A DNA stretch of 64,000 nucleotides from Caecibacteroides pullorum (GCF_019239235.1 NZ_JAAZTS010000004.1:1-64000); one strand, 5' to 3'; positions 9,409 to 19,000 are shown, counted from the stretch's first letter. The notes: a model not told the origin generated them from the letters alone. Translations and numbers: made by a program.

Positions 9409-10155
9409 ATGGACAAATACGGTTTAATCGGTTATCCGCTGAAGCATTCATTCTCCATCGGATACTTCAACGAAAAATTTCAGTCTGAGAATATTGATGC
9501 TGAATATGTAAACTTCGAAATACCACGTATCGAAGACTTCATGGAAGTCATCGAAGAAAATCCCAATCTCCGCGGCCTCAACGTCACCATTCCCTATAAA
9601 GAACAAGTCATCCCTTACCTAGATGAACTAGACAAGGATACTGCTAAAATAGGTGCCGTAAACGTCATTAAAATAATCCCTCAAGCTAAAGGAAAAGTAA
9701 AACTAGTAGGTTACAATTCTGACATCATTGGTTTTACGCGTTCCATTGAGCCCTTATTATTGCCTCATCATACTAAAGCCCTTATTTTAGGAACAGGAGG
9801 AGCTTCCAAAGCAGTTTTTCATGGATTAGCCAATTTGGGTATCCAATCTACTTTCGTATCACGTACTAAAAAAAGGAATGATATATTAACCTACGGAGAA
9901 CTGACGCCTGAAATTATGCAGGAACATACCGTCATCGTGAATACGACTCCGCTAGGCATGTATCCTAAAGTAGATTTTTGTCCAGACATCCCCTACAACC
10001 AACTGACATCGAAACATTTGCTTTACGACCTATTATACAATCCCAGTGAAACTCTTTTTATGAAAAAAGGCATAGAGCAGGGGGCCACCGTAAAAAACGG
10101 ATTGGAAATGCTACTACTCCAGGCTTTTGTATCATGGGAAATATGGAATAAATAG
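9409..10155 (+). CDS. aroE: shikimate dehydrogenase
   Basis: 248-aa NADP-dependent enzyme reducing 3-dehydroshikimate in aromatic amino acid synthesis. Substrate motifs YPLKHSFSIGYFN near residue 7 and NVTIPYK near 58 (with the catalytic lysine) are seen, then the nucleotide loop LGTGGASKA near 121 and NTTPLGMYP near 182. Starts 15 bases after ubiE. Confidence 0.96.
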   Translation: MDKYGLIGYPLKHSFSIGYFNEKFQSENIDAEYVNFEIPRIEDFMEVIEENPNLRGLNVTIPYKEQVIPYLDELDKDTAKIGAVNVIKIIPQAKGKVKLVGYNSDIIGFTRSIEPLLLPHHTKALILGTGGASKAVFHGLANLGIQSTFVSRTKKRNDILTYGELTPEIMQEHTVIVNTTPLGMYPKVDFCPDIPYNQLTSKHLLYDLLYNPSETLFMKKGIEQGATVKNGLEMLLLQAFVSWEIWNK

Positions 10156-10166
10156 CTGAATAAAGA

Positions 10167-11135
10167 ATGAGAAAAGCCATCAAATACAGCCTGATAGCTG
10201 TCATAGCCATAGCGGCCCTACTATTATGTGCCGGATACTACATGCTAGGATATGCCCTGAAACCTGAAGAGCTGGTTAGCCGCAGTCGTAACATTGAAAG
10301 TTCGCTTGAATATATGCGGCAAACTTATCCCGAAGTGGGACATTGGATCGACAGCCTACAAGCAGCTGAAGCTTTACACGACCTCTATATTGAAAATGAT
10401 GAAGGCACTCCTTTACATGCCCTTTATGTACCAGCAGCCGATTCAACCAATCATACGGCAGTCATTGTACACGGATATACAGACAATTCCATCCGAATGA
10501 TGATGATAGGTTATCTGTACAACCGTCAATTGGGATACAACATTTTACTACCTGATCTCTATGGGCACGGACTAAGTGGAGGTACTGAAGTACAAATGGG
10601 TTGGAAAGACCGACTCGACGTACTCCGTTGGACAGAAGAAGCCAATCATCTTTTTGGAGGAAACACAGAGATGGTAGTACATGGCATTTCAATGGGAGCA
10701 GCCACAACAATGTGTGTATCAGGCGAAGTACAACAGGGAATATACCAACAACCTTTTATCAAATGTTTTGTAGAAGACTGTGGCTATACCAGTGCTTGGG
10801 ATGAATTTAAAGGCGAACTAAAAAATCAGTTTGGTCTACCTGCCTTTCCACTACTCTATGTAGCCAGTACATTATGCCACATAGAATACGGCTGGAGTTT
10901 CCAAGAAGCATCTCCATTGGAGCAAGTAAAGAAATGCACTCTCCCCATGCTCTTCATTCATGGCGATGCCGATACTTTCGTACCCACATGGATGGTACAT
11001 CCACTGTACGAAGCCAAACCAGCTCCAAAAGAACTTTGGATTGTGCCTGGAGCCGAACATGCCGTAGCTTATAAAGAAAATACTGAGGCTTATACCCGCA
11101 AAGTCCGCGATTTTGTTGGGACATATATTCACTAA
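10167..11135 (+). CDS. alpha/beta hydrolase, membrane-anchored
   Basis: 322 aa with an N-terminal hydrophobic helix (about 7-30), probably an uncleaved anchor. The catalytic triad is visible: nucleophile Ser175 in HGISMGA, Asp268 in HGDADTFVP and His297 in PGAEHAVA; the oxyanion region is VHGYTDN near 101. This resembles the BAAT/Serine aminopeptidase-like S9 group. Substrate unknown. It follows aroE by 11 bases and precedes the TPM gene by 20. Confidence 0.85.
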   Translation: MRKAIKYSLIAVIAIAALLLCAGYYMLGYALKPEELVSRSRNIESSLEYMRQTYPEVGHWIDSLQAAEALHDLYIENDEGTPLHALYVPAADSTNHTAVIVHGYTDNSIRMMMIGYLYNRQLGYNILLPDLYGHGLSGGTEVQMGWKDRLDVLRWTEEANHLFGGNTEMVVHGISMGAATTMCVSGEVQQGIYQQPFIKCFVEDCGYTSAWDEFKGELKNQFGLPAFPLLYVASTLCHIEYGWSFQEASPLEQVKKCTLPMLFIHGDADTFVPTWMVHPLYEAKPAPKELWIVPGAEHAVAYKENTEAYTRKVRDFVGTYIH

Positions 11136-11155
11136 AAGAACGAATACATATCTTC

Positions 11156-12058
11156 ATGAAGAAAATTATACTTTCTATCTTATTCTGTCAGCTTCTTTGT
11201 TTGACGACATGGGCACAAGTTGTTTATACTCCAGAGAATCTACCGAAAGTACACCTAGTAGACAAAACTCGCTATGTATGTGACCCCGAGAACATACTCA
11301 ATGTGGCAGCTCGCGACAGCATTGACCGCATGCTTTATGCTCTGGAACAACAGACCGGTATTCAGACTGTAGTGGCCGTAGTTCCCACCATTGGCGAAGC
11401 AGACTGCTTCGACTTCTGCCATCAGCTGCTTAATTCATGGGGAGTAGGACAGAAAGGTAAGGACAACGGACTCGTAATCCTGCTCGTTACCGACCAACGA
11501 TGCATCCAGTTCTATACTGGTTATGGGTTGGAAGGCCCCCTGCCCGATGCCATTTGCAAACGCATCCAGACACGCCATATGATACCTTATTTGAAGGAAA
11601 ACCGATGGAGTGAAGGCATGGTGGCCGGCATCCGTGCTACCTGTGCACGCCTGGACGGTTCGATGGAGAACGACCTGCCAGCCGACGGAGATGACGATGG
11701 TGCAGGTAGCGTCTTTCTGGTACTTTTCGGTATCGTAGCGGTAGGTGTTTTCCTCGCAGTCATAGCTATGCACGCAGCTTCCAAATGTCCCAAATGCGGC
11801 CAGCACAAATTGCAGCGCAGCTCCAGCCGCCTCATTGCACTTCGCAACGGTGTCAGAACGGAAGACGTAACCTACACCTGCCGTAACTGTGGCCATCAGG
11901 TGATACGCCGCCAGCAATCTTACGATGACAATTATCGCGGACGGAGAGGAGGAGGCGGAGGTCCTTTCATCTTCGGAAGCGGAGGTGGCGGAGGATTCAG
12001 TGGAGGTAGCTTCGGCGGAGGAATGGGAGGAGGCGGAGGTGCCGGTTCCCGATTCTGA
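11156..12058 (+). CDS. TPM domain protein (YgcG-like) with Gly-rich tail
   Basis: 300 aa: signal peptide (1-20), TPM domain about 30-170 (IQTVVAVVPTIG, WGVGQKGKDNGLVILLV), a transmembrane helix 184-207, a four-Cys knuckle (Cys211, 214, 242, 245), and a glycine-rich C-terminus (about 264-300) ending GAGSRF. TPM proteins with such tails are commonly paired with LemA, as here. TPM domains have been linked to protein turnover and repair at the membrane; the exact function is not known. Confidence 0.88.
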   Translation: MKKIILSILFCQLLCLTTWAQVVYTPENLPKVHLVDKTRYVCDPENILNVAARDSIDRMLYALEQQTGIQTVVAVVPTIGEADCFDFCHQLLNSWGVGQKGKDNGLVILLVTDQRCIQFYTGYGLEGPLPDAICKRIQTRHMIPYLKENRWSEGMVAGIRATCARLDGSMENDLPADGDDDGAGSVFLVLFGIVAVGVFLAVIAMHAASKCPKCGQHKLQRSSSRLIALRNGVRTEDVTYTCRNCGHQVIRRQQSYDDNYRGRRGGGGGPFIFGSGGGGGFSGGSFGGGMGGGGGAGSRF

Positions 12059-12110
12059 CCTTCCCAAGAATTTGCTATTATTTTATTAATCTATCAAATT
12101 ACTGAACAAT

Positions 12111-12695
12111 ATGAAAAAAGTAACGATTATCATCATTGTAGCCGTAGTGGCCATCATCGCCATCTGGACCGTCAGCGGCTACAACAGCCTCGTCGGCATG
12201 GACGAGAACGTCAGCAACCAATGGGCCAACGTGGAGACGCAGTACCAACGCCGTGCCGACCTCATCCCCAACCTGGTGAACACCGTCAAGGGGTATGCCG
12301 CTCACGAAAAGGAAACGTTGGAAGGCGTCATCGCCGCCCGTAGCCAGGCCACCCAAATCAAAGTGGACCCCACGGACCTGACGCCCGAGAAGCTGGCCGA
12401 ATATCAGAAGGCACAGGGCCAGCTGGCCACCGCCCTGGGCAAACTGCTTGCCATCACCGAAAACTACCCCGACCTGAAGGCCAACCAGAACTTTCTGGAG
12501 TTACAAGCCCAGCTCGAAGGCACGGAAAACCGCATCAATGTAGCCCGCAAGAACTTCAACGACGCGGCCAAGACCTACAACACCACCATCCGACGCTTTC
12601 CCAAGAACATCCTTGCTGGTATGTTCGGCTTCGACAAGCGCGCCTACTTCGAGGCAACTGAAGGTGCTGAGCAAGCTCCACAAGTGCAATTCTAA
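12111..12695 (+). CDS. lemA: LemA family protein
   Basis: 194 aa with one N-terminal transmembrane helix (about 3-22) and the alpha-helical LemA domain. Signatures are YNSLVGMDENVSNQWANVE, YQRRADLIPNLVNTVKGYA and the closing YNTTIRRFPKNILAGMFGF. Function is poorly defined; pairing with the TPM gene 52 bases upstream suggests a joint membrane role. Confidence 0.93.
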   Translation: MKKVTIIIIVAVVAIIAIWTVSGYNSLVGMDENVSNQWANVETQYQRRADLIPNLVNTVKGYAAHEKETLEGVIAARSQATQIKVDPTDLTPEKLAEYQKAQGQLATALGKLLAITENYPDLKANQNFLELQAQLEGTENRINVARKNFNDAAKTYNTTIRRFPKNILAGMFGFDKRAYFEATEGAEQAPQVQF

Positions 12696-12709
12696 AATTA
12701 CCTATGACA

Positions 12710-12797
12710 CAAGTCTGTGTTTTATCATTTAGAAACGGCTGTTTTCCCATAAAGAAACGGCCGTTTTCTTTATGAGAAAACAATCCTTTCTACTAAA
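12710..12797. repeat. 22-bp-period dyad array F (lemA-purM gap)
   Basis: Units start at 12710, 12732, 12754 and 12776. The two central ones are GAAACGGCTGTTTTCC and GAAACGGCCGTTTTCT, each followed by a six-base spacer; the outer two are degenerate but keep AA/TTTT positions. The central units together also form one near-perfect hairpin (12741-12781) that could act as the lemA terminator. Confidence 0.75.
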
Positions 12798-12889
12798 AGC
12801 AACACCCTTAATTTCTATATGGAAAAAAACAACAAGCAGAATATCTGGAAAATGCCTGCCGCATAGTAGGCTATCTGCCGAATAATTGT

Positions 12890-12897
12890 TACTTTTG
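12890..12897 (+). promoter_or_regulatory. -7 element of purM
   Basis: TACTTTTG lies 31 bases before the purM ATG. No convincing -33 TTTG is visible. Confidence 0.55.
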
Positions 12898-12928
12898 CAT
12901 ATTCAATTGAACAAAAATACATTATCTC

Positions 12929-14098
12929 ATGAGTAATCAACGATACATGATGCGCGGCGTAAGCGCATCGAAAGAGGATGTTCACAACGCCATCAAGAAC
13001 ATCGACAAGGGCATTTTCCCGCAGGCCTTCTGCAAGATTATCCCCGACATACTGGGCGGCGACCCGGAGTATTGCAACATCATGCACGCCGACGGTGCAG
13101 GCACCAAGTCCTCGCTGGCCTACCTGTACTGGCGGGAGACGGGCGACCTCTCGGTGTGGAAAGGCATCGCGCAGGACGCGCTCATCATGAACATCGACGA
13201 CCTGCTCTGCGTAGGAGCGGTGGACAACATCCTCGTTTCCTCCACCATCGGACGCAACAAGCTGCTGGTGCCGGGCGAAGTCATCTCCGCCATCATCAAC
13301 GGCACGGACGAACTGCTGGCCGAGCTGCGTGAAATGGGCGTGGGCGTCTATGCCACGGGCGGCGAGACGGCCGACGTGGGCGACCTGGTGCGCACCATCA
13401 TCGTAGACTCTACCGTGACCTGCCGCATGAAGCGCAGCGACGTCATCAACAACGCCAACATCCGTCCGGGCGACGTCATCGTGGGCCTCGCCAGCTACGG
13501 ACAGGCTACTTACGAGAAGGAATACAACGGTGGCATGGGCAGCAACGGCCTGACCTCGGCCCGCCACGATGTCTTTGCCAAGTACCTGGCAGAGAAATAT
13601 CCGGAGAGCTACGACAAGGCCGTGCCCGACGAACTGGTGTACAGCGGCCAGCTGAAGCTGACCGACAAGGTAGAAGGCAGTCCGCTGGATGCAGGCAAGC
13701 TCGTCCTCTCGCCCACCCGTACCTATGCGCCGGTTGTCAAGAAACTGCTCGACGCCCTGCGCCCCCAGATTCACGGTATGGTACACTGCTCGGGCGGCGC
13801 ACAGACCAAGGTGCTGCACTTCGTGGGCGACAACTGCCGCGTCATCAAGGACAACCTCTTCCCCGTACCTCCCCTGTTCCGCACCATCAAGGAGCAGAGC
13901 GACACGGACTGGGCGGAGATGTACAAGGTATTCAACATGGGACACCGTCTGGAAGTCTACCTCTCGCCCGAGCATGCCGAGGAAGTCATCACCATCTCGA
14001 AGTCGTTCAACATCGACGCACAGGTCATCGGCCGTATCGAGGAAAGCGACAAGAAGGAGTTGATTATCCGCTCGGAGTTCGGTGAGTTCAGGTATTAA
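12929..14098 (+). CDS. purM: phosphoribosylformylglycinamidine cyclo-ligase (AIR synthase)
   Basis: 389-aa PurM-superfamily protein of the long Bacteroidales type (E. coli PurM is about 345 aa). It has HADGAGTKSSLAYLYW near residue 52, the MNIDDLLCVGA segment near 89 and TGGETADVGD near 141, as in AIR synthases that close the imidazole ring of purines with ATP. The C-terminal half carries GGAQTKVLHF instead of the usual GG-x-ENP motif, so it may be annotated as AIR synthase-related. Confidence 0.88.
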   Translation: MSNQRYMMRGVSASKEDVHNAIKNIDKGIFPQAFCKIIPDILGGDPEYCNIMHADGAGTKSSLAYLYWRETGDLSVWKGIAQDALIMNIDDLLCVGAVDNILVSSTIGRNKLLVPGEVISAIINGTDELLAELREMGVGVYATGGETADVGDLVRTIIVDSTVTCRMKRSDVINNANIRPGDVIVGLASYGQATYEKEYNGGMGSNGLTSARHDVFAKYLAEKYPESYDKAVPDELVYSGQLKLTDKVEGSPLDAGKLVLSPTRTYAPVVKKLLDALRPQIHGMVHCSGGAQTKVLHFVGDNCRVIKDNLFPVPPLFRTIKEQSDTDWAEMYKVFNMGHRLEVYLSPEHAEEVITISKSFNIDAQVIGRIEESDKKELIIRSEFGEFRY

Positions 14099-14116
14099 TA
14101 AAAGATATTGAGCGCT

Positions 14117-14206
14117 ATGGGCTATGTAGTCATTGGTCTGATTGTGGTGTGTGTATTGGCTTGGGGGCAATATTACCGGAGCAATACCCGCCGCAAGAAG
14201 AAATAA
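14117..14206 (+). CDS. 29-aa single-pass membrane miniprotein
   Basis: A short frame, MGYVVIGLIVVCVLAW then QYYRSNTRRKKK: one hydrophobic helix followed by a strongly basic tail, a typical topology for small membrane proteins. It lies 18 bases after purM and 36 before the next small membrane gene. Not recognised; coding status is inferred from composition and spacing only. Confidence 0.5.
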   Translation: MGYVVIGLIVVCVLAWGQYYRSNTRRKKK

Positions 14207-14242
14207 AGACACGGTAAAAGAGATAAATAACACTCCAAGGTC

Positions 14243-14500
14243 ATGAAGAAAACTCTTGGAAAGCTCATTCTGTATGTCATACTGTGGATTGTAGCAGGTG
14301 CCGCACTGAGCGTTGTAGCTACACGCATCGGTTCAGACTATCTGCACAGCCTGGCTGTCATAGGTCCGCCCATGGTGGTAGGTTACCTGTCCAGTCTCGA
14401 AGGCGGAGAGGAGAAGGGCTGCCGGTTGCGATGGTGGCGGTTAGCGCTACTGATAGGCATAGTCACCACTGCGTTTTGGCTGCTTGAGAAATTAGTGTAA
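14243..14500 (+). CDS. small three-helix membrane protein
   Basis: 85 aa with three predicted membrane segments (about 7-26, 35-50 and 65-82) and a charged loop EGGEEKGCRLRWWR. The layout and the end (AFWLLEKLV) match the two following genes, suggesting old paralogy. Function unknown. No promoter seen; likely read with its neighbours. Confidence 0.75.
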   Translation: MKKTLGKLILYVILWIVAGAALSVVATRIGSDYLHSLAVIGPPMVVGYLSSLEGGEEKGCRLRWWRLALLIGIVTTAFWLLEKLV

Positions 14501-14527
14501 CAAGAACAACTCTTCAAGATAAGAATT

Positions 14528-14806
14528 ATGGAACGAGAACATCAAGGTTGCCTGATAGGCATTGGCATGGTAGCCGTCTGTGGAGCTATCCTTTTTGTGG
14601 CTTACAAGTGGGATATTCCATTCCTGAAGTGCGTCTGTTACCTGTTGCCGGCTCTCATCGGATCCTACATAGGCAGCCAGTATTTCAGCAACGAGAAGCA
14701 GCGGGTGAAGAACCGCTTCTCGCGCCGGACATGGAGTTGGCTTGTTGTCGGCTTTTTCCTGCTGGCTGCATTGCTGGCGTGGCTGTTTGAGGGAAGATTG
14801 TGGTAA
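14528..14806 (+). CDS. small three-helix membrane protein, paralogue 1
   Basis: 92 aa: helices about 8-26, 32-50 and 71-86, with a basic loop (EKQRVKNRFSRRTW) between helices 2 and 3. The last residues, LAALLAWLFEGRLW, are nearly identical to those of the next gene (VAALLAWLIEGRLW), while the rest has diverged. Both have KWDIP/QWDAP after helix 1. Function unknown. Confidence 0.8.
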   Translation: MEREHQGCLIGIGMVAVCGAILFVAYKWDIPFLKCVCYLLPALIGSYIGSQYFSNEKQRVKNRFSRRTWSWLVVGFFLLAALLAWLFEGRLW

Positions 14807-14826
14807 AACAATAAATAGACAAAGAT

Positions 14827-15105
14827 ATGAAACACTTGTTCAAAGTCATTCTCGTGGCCATTGTCATCCTTACCTTCTGCTTCGGACTTTACGTCCTCAG
14901 CGACCAGTGGGATGCGCCTGTTCTCCGATTCCTGAACTACACCATCATCGGTGCAGCCACTGGAATCTACTCTGGTCCCCATCTTGCTCCCGAAGCCGAT
15001 AAGGCGAAGTATCGCATGACTCCCAAGAAATGGGTATTGAACATCGTAGGCGTGGTCGTAGTTGCGGCACTGCTGGCGTGGCTGATTGAGGGGAGGTTGT
15101 GGTAA
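14827..15105 (+). CDS. small three-helix membrane protein, paralogue 2
   Basis: 92 aa, the same length as the preceding gene and sharing its WD-x-P motif after helix 1 and its C-terminal AALLAWLxEGRLW. Loop 2 is KAKYRMTPKKW. It ends 21 bases before prfA and is probably cotranscribed with it. Function unknown. Confidence 0.8.
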   Translation: MKHLFKVILVAIVILTFCFGLYVLSDQWDAPVLRFLNYTIIGAATGIYSGPHLAPEADKAKYRMTPKKWVLNIVGVVVVAALLAWLIEGRLW

Positions 15106-15126
15106 TAATAGAATAAAACGAAATAA

Positions 15127-16239
15127 ATGGCAGAAAACAACACCATACTGGAAAAGCTCGACGGCCTCGTGGCCCGCTTCGAGGAAGTGTCGACACTGAT
15201 TACCGACCCGGCAGTCATTGCCGACCAGAAGCGGTACGTCAAGCTGACGAAGGAATATAAGGAACTGGGCGACCTGATGGACGCCCGCAAGGAATACATG
15301 CAGGTATTGAACGGTATCGACGAAGCCAAGGACATCATCGCCAACGAAACCGATGCCGAGATGCGCGACATGGCCCGCGAGGAACTTGATGCCTGCCAGA
15401 CACGCTTGCCTGAACTGGAGGAGCACATCAAGCTGCTGCTCGTTCCGGCCGACCCGCAGGACAGCCGTAACGCCATCCTCGAGATACGTGGCGGTACGGG
15501 CGGAGACGAAGCGGCCATCTTTGCAGGCGACCTCTTCCGCATGTACTCCAAGTACTGCGACATCAAGGGCTGGAAGCTCGAAGTGTCCAGCGCCAACGAA
15601 GGAGCCGCAGGCGGCTTCAAGGAAATTATCTGCTCCGTTACGGGCGAGAACGTGTATGGCACACTGAAGTATGAGTCGGGCGTACACCGTGTACAGCGAG
15701 TGCCTGCCACGGAGACACAGGGCCGTGTACATACCTCGGCCGCCTCGGTAGCCGTACTGCCCGAAGCCGAAGAGTTCGACGTGGTGATCAACGAAGGCGA
15801 AATCAAGTGGGACACCTTCCGAAGCGGCGGTGCAGGCGGCCAGAACGTGAACAAGGTAGAGTCCGGCGTGCGTCTACGCTACAACTGGAAGAACCCCAAC
15901 ACAGGTGTCGTAGAGGAAATCCTCATTGAGTGTACCGAGACGCGCGACCAGCCCAAGAACAAGGAGCGTGCCCTCTCGCGTCTGCGCACCTTCATCTACG
16001 ACAAGGAGCACCAGAAGTACATTGACGACATCGCCTCCAAGCGCAAGACAATGGTCTCCACAGGCGACCGCTCGGCCAAGATACGTACCTACAACTATCC
16101 GCAAGGACGCATCACCGACCACCGCATCAACTACACCATCTATAACCTGGCCGCCTTCATGGATGGCGACATACAGGACTGCATCGACCACCTCATCGTG
16201 GCCGAGAATGCAGAACGGTTAAAAGAAAGCGAATTGTAA
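15127..16239 (+). CDS. prfA: peptide chain release factor 1
   Basis: 370-aa class I release factor for UAA/UAG. The PxT-type tripeptide PAT is at 193-195 and the catalytic GGQ at 237-239 within [19 protein letters not shown]. Length is normal. No frameshift (unlike prfB) is needed. Followed 20 bases later by pyrF. Confidence 0.97.
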   Translation: MAENNTILEKLDGLVARFEEVSTLITDPAVIADQKRYVKLTKEYKELGDLMDARKEYMQVLNGIDEAKDIIANETDAEMRDMAREELDACQTRLPELEEHIKLLLVPADPQDSRNAILEIRGGTGGDEAAIFAGDLFRMYSKYCDIKGWKLEVSSANEGAAGGFKEIICSVTGENVYGTLKYESGVHRVQRVPATETQGRVHTSAASVAVLPEAEEFDVVINEGEIKWDTFRSGGAGGQNVNKVESGVRLRYNWKNPNTGVVEEILIECTETRDQPKNKERALSRLRTFIYDKEHQKYIDDIASKRKTMVSTGDRSAKIRTYNYPQGRITDHRINYTIYNLAAFMDGDIQDCIDHLIVAENAERLKESEL

Positions 16240-16259
16240 TACAGTTAAAAACAGAAGAT

Positions 16260-17084
16260 ATGAACAAGCAACAACTTTTTGAAAACATCAAGAAGAAGCA
16301 GTCGTTCCTCTGCGTGGGGCTCGACACGGACATCAAGAAGATTCCCGAACACCTGCTGAAGGAAGAAGACCCCATCTTTGCCTTCAACAAGGCCATCATC
16401 GACGCTACGCAGGACCTCTGCATCGCCTACAAGCCCAACCTGGCTTTCTACGAGAGCATGGGCGTAAAGGGATGGATTGCCTTCGAGAAAACAGTGAACT
16501 ACATCAAGCAAAACTATCCTGACCAGTTCATCATTGCCGATGCCAAGCGTGGCGACATCGGTAACACATCGGCCATGTATGCCCGTACCTTCTTCGAGGA
16601 GCTGGACATTGACTCCGTAACCGTAGCTCCCTACATGGGCGAGGACAGCGTGACGCCGTTCCTCACGTACAAAGGCAAGTGGGTCATCCTGTTAGCACTG
16701 ACCAGCAACAAGGGGTCGCACGACTTCCAGCTGACGATGGACGTAGACGGCGAACGCCTCTTCGAGAAAGTACTCCGCAAGAGCCAGCAGTGGGCTAACG
16801 ACGAGAACATGATGTACGTAGTAGGTGCCACACAGGGACGCATGTTCGAAGACATCCGCAAGGTTGTGCCCAACCACTTCCTGCTCGTACCTGGCGTAGG
16901 CGCACAAGGCGGCTCGTTGGAAGAAGTCTGCAAGTATGGCATGACGAAAGAGTGCGGCCTTATCGTCAACTCCAGCCGTGGCATCATCTACGTGGACAAG
17001 ACAGAAAACTTCGCCGCCGCCAGCCGCAAGGCCGCACAGGAAGTACAGGCGCAGATGGCTGAGCAACTGAAGGCTATTCTTTGA
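16260..17084 (+). CDS. pyrF: orotidine 5'-phosphate decarboxylase
   Basis: 274 aa, the larger type 2 form of OMP decarboxylase; makes UMP. It shows FLCVGLDTD near residue 16, [10 protein letters not shown] near 57 and the catalytic [11 protein letters not shown] near 94, as well as the phosphate-binding [10 protein letters not shown] near 208. Terminated by the hairpin at 17109-17150. Confidence 0.97.
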   Translation: MNKQQLFENIKKKQSFLCVGLDTDIKKIPEHLLKEEDPIFAFNKAIIDATQDLCIAYKPNLAFYESMGVKGWIAFEKTVNYIKQNYPDQFIIADAKRGDIGNTSAMYARTFFEELDIDSVTVAPYMGEDSVTPFLTYKGKWVILLALTSNKGSHDFQLTMDVDGERLFEKVLRKSQQWANDENMMYVVGATQGRMFEDIRKVVPNHFLLVPGVGAQGGSLEEVCKYGMTKECGLIVNSSRGIIYVDKTENFAAASRKAAQEVQAQMAEQLKAIL

Positions 17085-17108
17085 TTCTGCGAAAAGCTCC
17101 ATTATATA

Positions 17109-17150
17109 ACAGGGGTGCCGTTCATACATAAGATTGAACGACACCCCTGT
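17109..17150. terminator. bidirectional terminator between pyrF and the minus-strand hydrolase
   Basis: Sixteen-base arms at 17109-17124 and 17135-17150 pair with a single mismatch around a 10-base loop. TTT follows on the plus strand. Convergent genes flank it, so it can serve both. Confidence 0.8.
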
Positions 17151-17177
17151 TTCATTGAATGAATATGCTTTATCATC

Positions 17178-18260
17178 TTACTTCAGATACTCTCTGAAGA
17201 AGCTCTCAATCTTGTCGAAAGGTATTACCTGCAGGTTGTCGTACAGGTCGGTGTGGTTGGCGCCGGGGATGATGAGCAGTTCCTTGTTATCGCCCGTCAG
17301 TTTCTGGAAGGCATCCCGACTGAAGTAGCACGAATGAGCTTTCTCTCCGTGAATCATCAGGACGGCGCTACGTATCTCGTTGCTATAGGTCAAAATAGGC
17401 ATGTTGATGAACGACAGCGAAGAAGTCTTGTTCCATCCGTCGTTCGAGTTGAGCGAACGCTTGTGATAGCCGCGCGGCGTCTTGTAGTAGGCATAGTAGT
17501 CTTTCACGAACTGGGGTGCGTCGGCAGGCAGCGGATCCACCACACCGCCGGCACGTTCGTAGGAGCCGTTGCGGTAGTCGGCCGTGCGCTGGGCGTTGAG
17601 CTGGCGGCGAAGTTCGTAACGCTGGTCGGCGTCCATCGAGTCGAAGTAACCGTTGGCATTCACGCGGCTCATGTCGTACATGGTCGAAGTGACCGTCGCC
17701 TTGATGCGCGTGTCGATGGCGGCAGCGTTCAAGGCCATGCCTCCCCAACCACAGATGCCGAGGATGCCGATGCGTTCAGGATCTACATCATCGCGGGTTG
17801 ACAGATAGTCTACTGCCGCGCAGAAGTCTTCCGTATTGATGTCGGGCGAAGCCACATAGCGAGGTTGGCCGCCACTCTCGCCCGTAAACGATGGATCGAA
17901 GGCAATGGTCAGGAAGCCACGCTCGGCCAACGTCTGCGCATAGAGGCCGGACGACTGCTCCTTGACAGCTCCGAACGGTCCGCTCACGGCAATGGCTGCC
18001 AGCTTGCCCGTCGCCTGCTTCGGCACGTAGAGGTCGGCCACAAGCGTAATGCCGTAACGGTTGTGGAAGGTCACTTTACTATGATTCACTTTGTCGCTCT
18101 GCGGGAACACCTTGTCCCACTCGCTGGTCAATTCCAATTTTTCCATATCATGTTGTTTTGAAGGGTTACACTTGTCCGTAACGTTTGCCGCACCAGCGGC
18201 GGTGAAGCCTGTCAGCAGAAGAGCTGCCAGCAGGCAGGAGAGATTTTTCTTTCTGTTCAT
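17178..18260 (-). CDS. alpha/beta hydrolase, dienelactone-hydrolase-like, exported
   Basis: 360 aa with an N-terminal signal peptide (MNRKKNLSCLLAALLLTGFT...AAGA). The nucleophile elbow reads GILGICGWGGMAL, placing Cys170 where most relatives have Ser; Cys is seen in dienelactone hydrolases. A C-terminal PGANHTDLYDN near 334 supplies the histidine. An internal Met39 would give a cytosolic form without signal peptide, so location is uncertain. It lies 27 bases after the cyclophilin-like lipoprotein gene, in one operon. Confidence 0.8.
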   Translation of the reverse strand: MNRKKNLSCLLAALLLTGFTAAGAANVTDKCNPSKQHDMEKLELTSEWDKVFPQSDKVNHSKVTFHNRYGITLVADLYVPKQATGKLAAIAVSGPFGAVKEQSSGLYAQTLAERGFLTIAFDPSFTGESGGQPRYVASPDINTEDFCAAVDYLSTRDDVDPERIGILGICGWGGMALNAAAIDTRIKATVTSTMYDMSRVNANGYFDSMDADQRYELRRQLNAQRTADYRNGSYERAGGVVDPLPADAPQFVKDYYAYYKTPRGYHKRSLNSNDGWNKTSSLSFINMPILTYSNEIRSAVLMIHGEKAHSCYFSRDAFQKLTGDNKELLIIPGANHTDLYDNLQVIPFDKIESFFREYLK

Positions 18261-18287
18261 GTCTTACACCTTATTATACATTCTACA

Positions 18288-18809
18288 TCATTCGCCACTC
18301 AAAGCGAGGGTCACGGTGACGTCTCCGTCGCCCAAAGCGGCTTTCAGTTCACTTTCCGACACGTTGTCAATCTTGCCGAGACGGGTGAGCGAATAGCTGT
18401 TGCGCCCGTAGTAGATGACGAAATAACGGCCCTGATACAGAATCAGGTCACCCGGCACGGTCGAAATCTGTTCATCGTTGCGCGGCAGGGTAGTACCTAT
18501 CGGGCCCACCTTCTCCATCCGTGCATAATCTTCCATCTCGATGGTGAGGTCTCCCTCGGCCAGCAGCGCCTTCAGCGCACGGGTCGAAGAGTTGTCTACC
18601 AGCGTGGCGGTGAATGTCTTTCCGCCTACTTTCAGTTTGATTGTACTTGTTTCCATATTCTCTTGATTTTCATTTTCCGATTCTCCTTCCTCCGGCTGGG
18701 CAGGCTGTTCGGGTACGGTGGGTTCGATATCCAATTCAGGGTCTGACGTGCAAGCCACCGCCATCCAAGGCAGCAACAGAAGGACAGGAATCAACAGATA
18801 CATCTTCAT
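18288..18809 (-). CDS. cyclophilin-like fold lipoprotein
   Basis: 173 aa: lipoprotein signal with Cys20 in AVACTSD, an acidic/proline linker (about 23-52), then a cyclophilin-like_2 domain (TIKLKVGGKTFTATLVDNS, LPRNDEQISTVPGDLILYQG, FVIYYGRNSYSLTRLGKI). The domain is related in fold to cyclophilins but lacks known isomerase residues; family members occur beside oxidoreductases and hydrolases. Role unknown. Confidence 0.85.
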   Translation of the reverse strand: MKMYLLIPVLLLLPWMAVACTSDPELDIEPTVPEQPAQPEEGESENENQENMETSTIKLKVGGKTFTATLVDNSSTRALKALLAEGDLTIEMEDYARMEKVGPIGTTLPRNDEQISTVPGDLILYQGRYFVIYYGRNSYSLTRLGKIDNVSESELKAALGDGDVTVTLALSGE

Positions 18810-18836
18810 GACGAAAAAGCATTAAAGTCTCTGATG

Positions 18837-18844
18837 CAAAGATA
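18837..18844 (-). promoter_or_regulatory. -7 element of the cyclophilin-like/hydrolase operon
   Basis: On the minus strand TATCTTTG lies 27 bases before the ATG of the lipoprotein gene. Confidence 0.6.
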
Positions 18845-18943
18845 CAGCGACAGAAGCCTCCGCCTTGTATACAGATTACGGAAGAAATAACGGGAATTAC
18901 GGATAGATGTACAGATTTCTTCCCCACTCTCCCCGCCTCCCCC

Positions 18944-18974
18944 TTGTTTATCTCCTTGAAATCTCCTACCTTTG
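18944..18974 (+). promoter_or_regulatory. promoter of the DUF6078 gene
   Basis: TTGT at 18944 and TACCTTTG at 18967-18974 are separated by about 19-20 bases, the Bacteroides arrangement. The ATG at 19001 follows 26 bases later. Confidence 0.6.
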
Positions 18975-19000
18975 GGCGTAAACAAATAAGAAATCCGACC

